From positions 1 through 9,265 of the forward strand of contig MWAR01000111.1 of assembly GCA_002068715.1 (NCBI GenBank): a stretch of 9,265 bases of DNA, given 5' to 3'. This DNA comes from a bacterium ADurb.Bin374. GTDB taxonomy: Bacteria; Riflebacteria; Ozemobacteria; Ozemobacterales; Ozemobacteraceae. How positions within the stretch are numbered: position 1 is the first letter of the stretch; each line of letters begins with the position of its first letter. This document shows positions 6,318-9,265 of this stretch, piece by piece. The notes beneath the pieces were generated by a model, which had not been told where the DNA came from, made no database searches, and saw nothing but the letters and a program-made list of their open reading frames with translations. Position numbers and translations under genes: made by a program.

Positions 6318-7694
6318 ATGGCAGATCTCGACACCATCATTTCCCTGTGCAAGCGCCGCGGGTTTCTCTTTCAGGGCAGCGACCAGTACGGCGGTCTCCA
6401 GGGAACCTGGGATTACGGCCCGCTCGGGGTCGAACTGAAGAACAACGTGAAGCGGGCCTGGTGGCGCCGCATGGTCTACGAGCGCGACGACATGGAAGGC
6501 CTCGACTGCTCCATTCTCATGAACCGCCTAGTTCTCAAATATAGCGGCCACGAAGACACGTTCTCCGACCCGATGGTCGACTGCCGCAAGTGCAAACGCC
6601 GGTTCCGCGCCGACCAGGTCGACCCGAACGAGAAGTGCGCCGAGGGCGGCGCCCACGATATGACCGAGCCGCGGCCGTTCAACCTGATGTTCAAGACCAC
6701 GGTCGGCCCGGTCGCCGACGAGTCGAACATCGCCTACCTGCGGCCCGAGACGGCCCAGGGCATCTTCGTGAACTTCAAGAACGTGCTCGATTCGACGAAC
6801 CGCAAGGTGCCGTTCGGCATCGCCCAGATCGGAAAGTCTTTCCGCAATGAGATCACCCCGAAAAACTTCATCTTCCGCGTGCGCGAGTTCGAGCAGATGG
6901 AGATCGAGTTCTTCGTGAAGCCCGGAACCGATGACGAGTGGCATGCCCGATGGGTCGACGAACGCTTCAACTGGTATATCCAGCTCGGCATCAACCCGGA
7001 AAACCTGCGCAAACTCGCCCAGAAACCAGAGGAACTGGCTCACTACGCGAAAGCCACGACCGATATCCTGTACCGGTTCTTCCCTGAGCGATCCGACGAA
7101 ACCAGGCAGTTCGACGAGGTCGAAGGCGTCGCGAACCGCACCTCGTTCGATCTCATCAGCCACAGCAAGGGCGGCAAGCTCGTCCTCAAGGACGGCCGCG
7201 AGATTCCGAACGAACACGCGGTCAACAAACTGACCTGGTTCGACCACGAGACCAACCAGCATATCGTACCCTATGTTATCGAGCCGTCGGCCGGCGTCGA
7301 TCGCGCCACGCTTGCCTTCCTGATGGACTCGTATTTCGAGGAGACGGTGAACGACGACAAGCGCGTCGTCCTGCGCCTGCACCCCGAATTGGCCCCCATC
7401 AAGGTCGCAGTGCTGCCGCTCAAGAAGAACCACGACGGCATCGTCTCGACGGCCAAGGAAATCAAGAAGAGCCTGATGCGGTTCGGCTGGCGTACCGTCT
7501 ATGACGACACCGCAGGCATCGGCAAGCTGTACCGCCGTCAGGACGAGGTCGGCACGCCGTTCTGCATCACCGTCGACTTCCAGACGCTAGAAGACAAGAC
7601 GGTCACCGTGCGTGACCGCAACACCATGGCCCAGGATCGCGTCGCCATCGACCAGCTCCAGGCCTACCTGGCCCCCCGCCTCGGCGCCTGCTGA
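6318..7694 (+). CDS. glyS: Glycyl-tRNA synthetase, single-chain homodimer (alpha2) type
   Basis: 458 residues, typical for the short bacterial form of class II alpha2 GlyRS. It charges tRNA-Gly with glycine using ATP, in the cytoplasm. The N-terminus ([17 protein letters not shown], then [19 protein letters not shown] with motif 1) is diagnostic. Glycine/ATP residues are in the [14 protein letters not shown] stretch (142-155). Motif 2 spans about 172-199 ([22 protein letters not shown]) and motif 3 is [15 protein letters not shown] (321-335, Arg329). The insertion near 88-108 has Cys89, Cys92 and Cys107. The anticodon-binding domain covers about 360-458 ([27 protein letters not shown]). It starts behind its own promoter and ends before a strong hairpin, so it looks monocistronic. 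This form has no separate alpha and beta subunits; glyQS-like naming is also used. Confidence 0.97.
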   Translation: MADLDTIISLCKRRGFLFQGSDQYGGLQGTWDYGPLGVELKNNVKRAWWRRMVYERDDMEGLDCSILMNRLVLKYSGHEDTFSDPMVDCRKCKRRFRADQVDPNEKCAEGGAHDMTEPRPFNLMFKTTVGPVADESNIAYLRPETAQGIFVNFKNVLDSTNRKVPFGIAQIGKSFRNEITPKNFIFRVREFEQMEIEFFVKPGTDDEWHARWVDERFNWYIQLGINPENLRKLAQKPEELAHYAKATTDILYRFFPERSDETRQFDEVEGVANRTSFDLISHSKGGKLVLKDGREIPNEHAVNKLTWFDHETNQHIVPYVIEPSAGVDRATLAFLMDSYFEETVNDDKRVVLRLHPELAPIKVAVLPLKKNHDGIVSTAKEIKKSLMRFGWRTVYDDTAGIGKLYRRQDEVGTPFCITVDFQTLEDKTVTVRDRNTMAQDRVAIDQLQAYLAPRLGAC

Positions 7695-7712
7695 GCGAAC
7701 CCGTTTCATGCA

Positions 7713-7744
7713 CGGCCGTCGCCCTTGTCGGGCGGCGGCCGTTT
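7713..7744 (+). terminator. Hairpin downstream of glyS
   Basis: CGGCCGTCGCCC (7713-7724) pairs with GGGCGGCGGCCG (7730-7741) across a 5-nt loop, a 12-bp stem with one T-G wobble. Only TTT follows (7742-7744), so it is a strong stem with a weak U-tract. It ends 28 bp before the methyltransferase start. Confidence 0.6.
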
Positions 7745-7772
7745 CCAAAACAGGAACCTGAGTGATCAGCAG

Positions 7773-8608
7773 ATGCCGCCGATGAACGCAGACAGATACA
7801 GAAGCCTGATGTTCGGAGACATGCTGGAAACGGCGGCGCGGCTTCCGAAGCGCGCGTTCCGGCTCGTTTACCTCGATCCGCCGTTCCTGACGGGCAGAGA
7901 ACGGGTCGGGACAGGTCGGAATGGCGGTATCCGGATGCATGGCCAGGCCGGCTCGCGTCCTATCTTCCCTGGCTGCGTGACCGTCTGGAAGCGGTTCTCT
8001 CGCTTCTCGCGCCGTCCGGGAGCCTGGTGCTGCACCTGGACTTTCATACTGTTCACTATACAAAGGTGATGCTGGACGAACTGATGGGCGAGGATGCCTT
8101 CGTGAACGAGATCGTCTGGCATTACACCGGCGGCGGCCGCTCCCGGAGCAGGTTTTCGAACAAGCACGACACGCTTCTCTGGTATGCGGCTGGCCGGAAG
8201 CCCTATTTCGACGTGGACGCGGTGCGGGTTCCCTACAAGGCCGATTCGGGCTTTCTGCTGCGTGGGGTGACGGCGAAATCCGGGAGAAAATACCGGGCGC
8301 ATCCGCTCGGAACGCCCGTCGACGATGTCTGGGACATCCCGATCATCAACCCGAACTCGCCCGAGCGGTGCGGGTATCCGACGCAGAAGCCCCTGGCCCT
8401 GCTCGAGCGGATCGTGGGTGCCCTGAGTGCACCGGACGAAATGGTCGCGGACCTGTGCTGCGGAAGCGGCACGACGCTGGTCGCGGCCGAGAAGCTTGGC
8501 AGGGCATGGGCGGGTGGTGACATTTCCGGGGGAGCACTTGAATGCGCCCTGGAACGGCTTTCCGGAGTTGGCTGTCAGAGCGAACGGATCACGTTTCATA
8601 ACCGCTGA
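7773..8608 (+). pseudogene. DNA methyltransferase (N6-adenine/N4-cytosine, beta-class order), frameshifted
   Basis: Two plus-strand frames make one enzyme. The first (ATG 7773, or ATG 7782) gives FGDMLETAARLP and catalytic motif IV LVYLDPPF (Asp35-Phe38). The second, one base back, continues with YPDAWPGRLASYLPWLRDRL, LVLHLDFHTVHYTKVMLDEL, NEIVWHYTGGG, HDTLLWY, GYPTQKPLALLERIV and the SAM motif I ADLCCGSGTTLVAAEKLG, to a TGA at 8606-8608. Motif IV before motif I is the beta-class order of pfam01555 enzymes. The shift lies between about 7887 and 7925. The span is 836 nt; one added base makes 278 codons plus stop, a normal length. No slippery heptamer is seen, so mutation or sequencing error is likelier than programmed shifting. 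No restriction endonuclease is adjacent, so it would be a solitary methylase. No clear Shine-Dalgarno precedes either ATG. Target site unknown. Confidence 0.88.
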
Positions 8609-8659
8609 ATCACGGAATGGTGAAATGGTTTTCGATATCCGGAGTGTCTTTCGAGCGTG

Positions 8660-8673
8660 TCGCGATGCGCCCC
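8660..8673 (+). repeat. Exact 14-base half copy of the 1299-1318 palindrome
   Basis: TCGCGATGCGCCCC is identical to 1306-1319 in the same orientation. The left arm is lost here, so this copy is no longer a full palindrome. Confidence 0.5.
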
Positions 8674-8722
8674 TAGACGTCGATCGATAATTCTCATGGC
8701 GTTGATCAACAATTCCCACGTG

Positions 8723-8745
8723 CAAGGGCGGCTTTTAACCCCGTT
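8723..8745 (-). repeat. Degenerate copy of the 1339-1361 element
   Basis: Its reverse complement matches 1339-1361 at 19 of 23 positions, including ACGGGGTT, AAA, CCGC and CTTG blocks. It is intergenic, 50 bases after the palindrome remnant. Confidence 0.4.
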
Positions 8746-8820
8746 CCAGCGGCACAACCTGGGTGAGATACGAGTTTTTGTGAATTCCGGGGACGGCGTT
8801 CCGAGGTCGGAGGAGGATCG

Positions 8821-8829
8821 TGGTAAAAT
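8821..8829 (+). promoter_or_regulatory. Extended -10 promoter of the SHOCT-like gene
   Basis: TGGTAAAAT fits TGn-TAAAAT. No -35 match is seen at the proper distance. The start would be near 8836, giving a leader of about 54 nt. Confidence 0.45.
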
Positions 8830-8873
8830 GGAGACAACGACATCGGGTTCGTGACGAGCGAAGCCGGTCGAAC

Positions 8874-8880
8874 AAGGAGG
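8874..8880 (+). promoter_or_regulatory. Strong ribosome binding site of the SHOCT-like gene
   Basis: AAGGAGG lies 9 nt before the ATG at 8890 and fixes this start. It contrasts with the genes at 1235, 2752 and 6163, which lack such a site. Confidence 0.8.
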
Positions 8881-8889
8881 AGAGGACAG

Positions 8890-9265
8890 ATGTCTGAAGC
8901 ACGCAAACGGATTCTGGCCATGCTGGCAGAGGGAAAGATCACCGTCGACCAGTCGGAGGAGCTCCTTGCGGCCCTCGAACGTGATGACAAGCAGAAAACG
9001 GTTTCGCAGGAGCAACAGTCTTCGTCGCCGAAGCGGCTGCCGCTGACGGAGGAGCTCTCCAAATTTGCCGACAGCGTGCAGAAATCGATGCGCGATGCGA
9101 TGAGGAAAGTCGAACCGCCCAGCCGCGAGCTGAAGACCCGGCTGAAGGAGTTTGGCGGCTGGATGCAGACGATGGTCGGATCGGCCTTCAACGATTTCGC
9201 CCACATGCGCGGCCAACCTCTCGACGGCGTCGAGATCGACGTCGATCTCACCGAGCCTGCGGCGG
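8890..9265 (+). CDS. SHOCT-like domain protein, truncated by window edge
   Basis: The first 125 codons are open to the window end; the C-terminus is missing. Residues 5-31 (KRILAMLAEGKITVDQSEELLAALE) match the SHOCT-like N-terminal helix pair found at the start of YvlB/LiaX-type proteins with a DUF4097 beta-rich C-terminal domain. Residues 32-50 are a Gln/Ser-rich linker, and about 50-107 are amphipathic and charged, with a helical look (EELSKFADSVQKSMRDAM, ELKTRLKEFGGWM). The final visible stretch, LDGVEIDVDLTEPAA, looks like the beginning of a beta-rich domain. No signal peptide is present, so the visible part is cytoplasmic. Related proteins are often tied to envelope stress, but that role here is only a possibility. 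It has its own promoter and ribosome binding site. Confidence 0.78.
   Translation, partial: MSEARKRILAMLAEGKITVDQSEELLAALERDDKQKTVSQEQQSSSPKRLPLTEELSKFADSVQKSMRDAMRKVEPPSRELKTRLKEFGGWMQTMVGSAFNDFAHMRGQPLDGVEIDVDLTEPAA

Larger units (their letters stand above)
8609..8889. other. 281-bp intergenic region with repeat remnants
   Basis: No supported gene on either strand. It holds a 14-base piece of the 1299 palindrome (8660-8673), a 10-bp palindrome GTTGATCAAC (8701-8710), a relative of the 1339-1361 element (8723-8745) and the promoter of the next gene. No tRNA or other structured RNA was recognised. Confidence 0.6.

Noticed and set aside
6528..7433. 301-codon minus-strand ORF
   Set aside because: It is antisense to the conserved core of glycyl-tRNA synthetase; long antisense frames are common at this GC content.
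7887..7925. Programmed -1 ribosomal frameshifting in the methyltransferase
   Set aside because: No X-XXY-YYZ heptamer in the reading frame and no clear downstream stimulatory stem were found, so mutation or sequence error is simpler.
8596..9251. Two minus-strand ORFs of 206 and 181 codons across the last spacer
   Set aside because: They overlap the SHOCT-like gene, which has a strong ribosome binding site and a recognisable domain, and they show no recognisable motif.
1..9265. CRISPR arrays, tRNA/rRNA genes, transposases, phage or toxin-antitoxin genes
   Set aside because: No direct-repeat array, cloverleaf-like segment or corresponding protein motif was seen on either strand.

Overview
The window is about 9.3 kb of high-GC (roughly 60%) bacterial chromosome with strong G/C bias at third codon positions. 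No rRNA, tRNA, CRISPR array, insertion sequence or phage gene is visible. The gene set mixes housekeeping genes with envelope and glycan genes and one damaged DNA methyltransferase. The taxon cannot be fixed from sequence alone. The single-subunit (alpha2-type) glycyl-tRNA synthetase, the TPR/NodB fusion, the SHOCT-like protein and start codons lying directly behind -10 boxes would suit an uncultured high-GC lineage (Riflebacteria-like is one guess, low confidence).

Layout. (1) 1-1235, minus: 3'-truncated membrane protein with three visible TM segments and two periplasmic segments, probably the sensory half of a signalling protein whose output domain lies outside the window. (2) 1236-1379: spacer with a 20-bp perfect palindrome and a second small inverted repeat, both partly echoed at 8660-8745. 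(3) 1380-2690, minus: family 2 glycosyltransferase with a degenerate methyltransferase-like N-terminal domain. (4) 2691-2751: divergent promoter region. (5) 2752-4227 and 4224-5573, plus: a two-gene, translationally coupled operon encoding a polytopic GT-C-like membrane protein and a secreted TPR plus polysaccharide-deacetylase (CE4/NodB) protein. (6) 5570-6163, minus: LOG-family phosphoribohydrolase, convergent with the deacetylase; the two TAA stop codons share one TTAA inside a terminator palindrome. (7) 6164-6317: divergent promoters for the LOG gene and for glycyl-tRNA synthetase, both close to sigma70 consensus with 17-bp spacers. (8) 6318-7694, plus: glycyl-tRNA synthetase, followed by a strong hairpin. 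(9) 7773-8608, plus: N6-adenine/N4-cytosine DNA methyltransferase split by a -1 frameshift near 7887-7925. (10) 8609-8889: spacer with repeat remnants and an extended -10 promoter. (11) 8890-9265, plus: start of a SHOCT-like-domain protein, cut by the window edge.

How the genes may work together. The GT2, the GT-C-like protein and the secreted deacetylase make a plausible envelope-glycan set: the GT2 would act at the cytoplasmic face, possibly making a lipid-linked sugar; the GT-C-like protein would use such a donor on the outer face of the inner membrane; the deacetylase would then trim N-acetyl groups from the polymer. This is inferred from families and adjacency. I did not find a clearly new multi-gene system. 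The best leads are the degenerate methyltransferase-GT2 fusion, the TPR-deacetylase fusion with an altered first catalytic motif, the apparently leaderless genes, the frameshifted methyltransferase, and the palindromic repeat seen at two loci.
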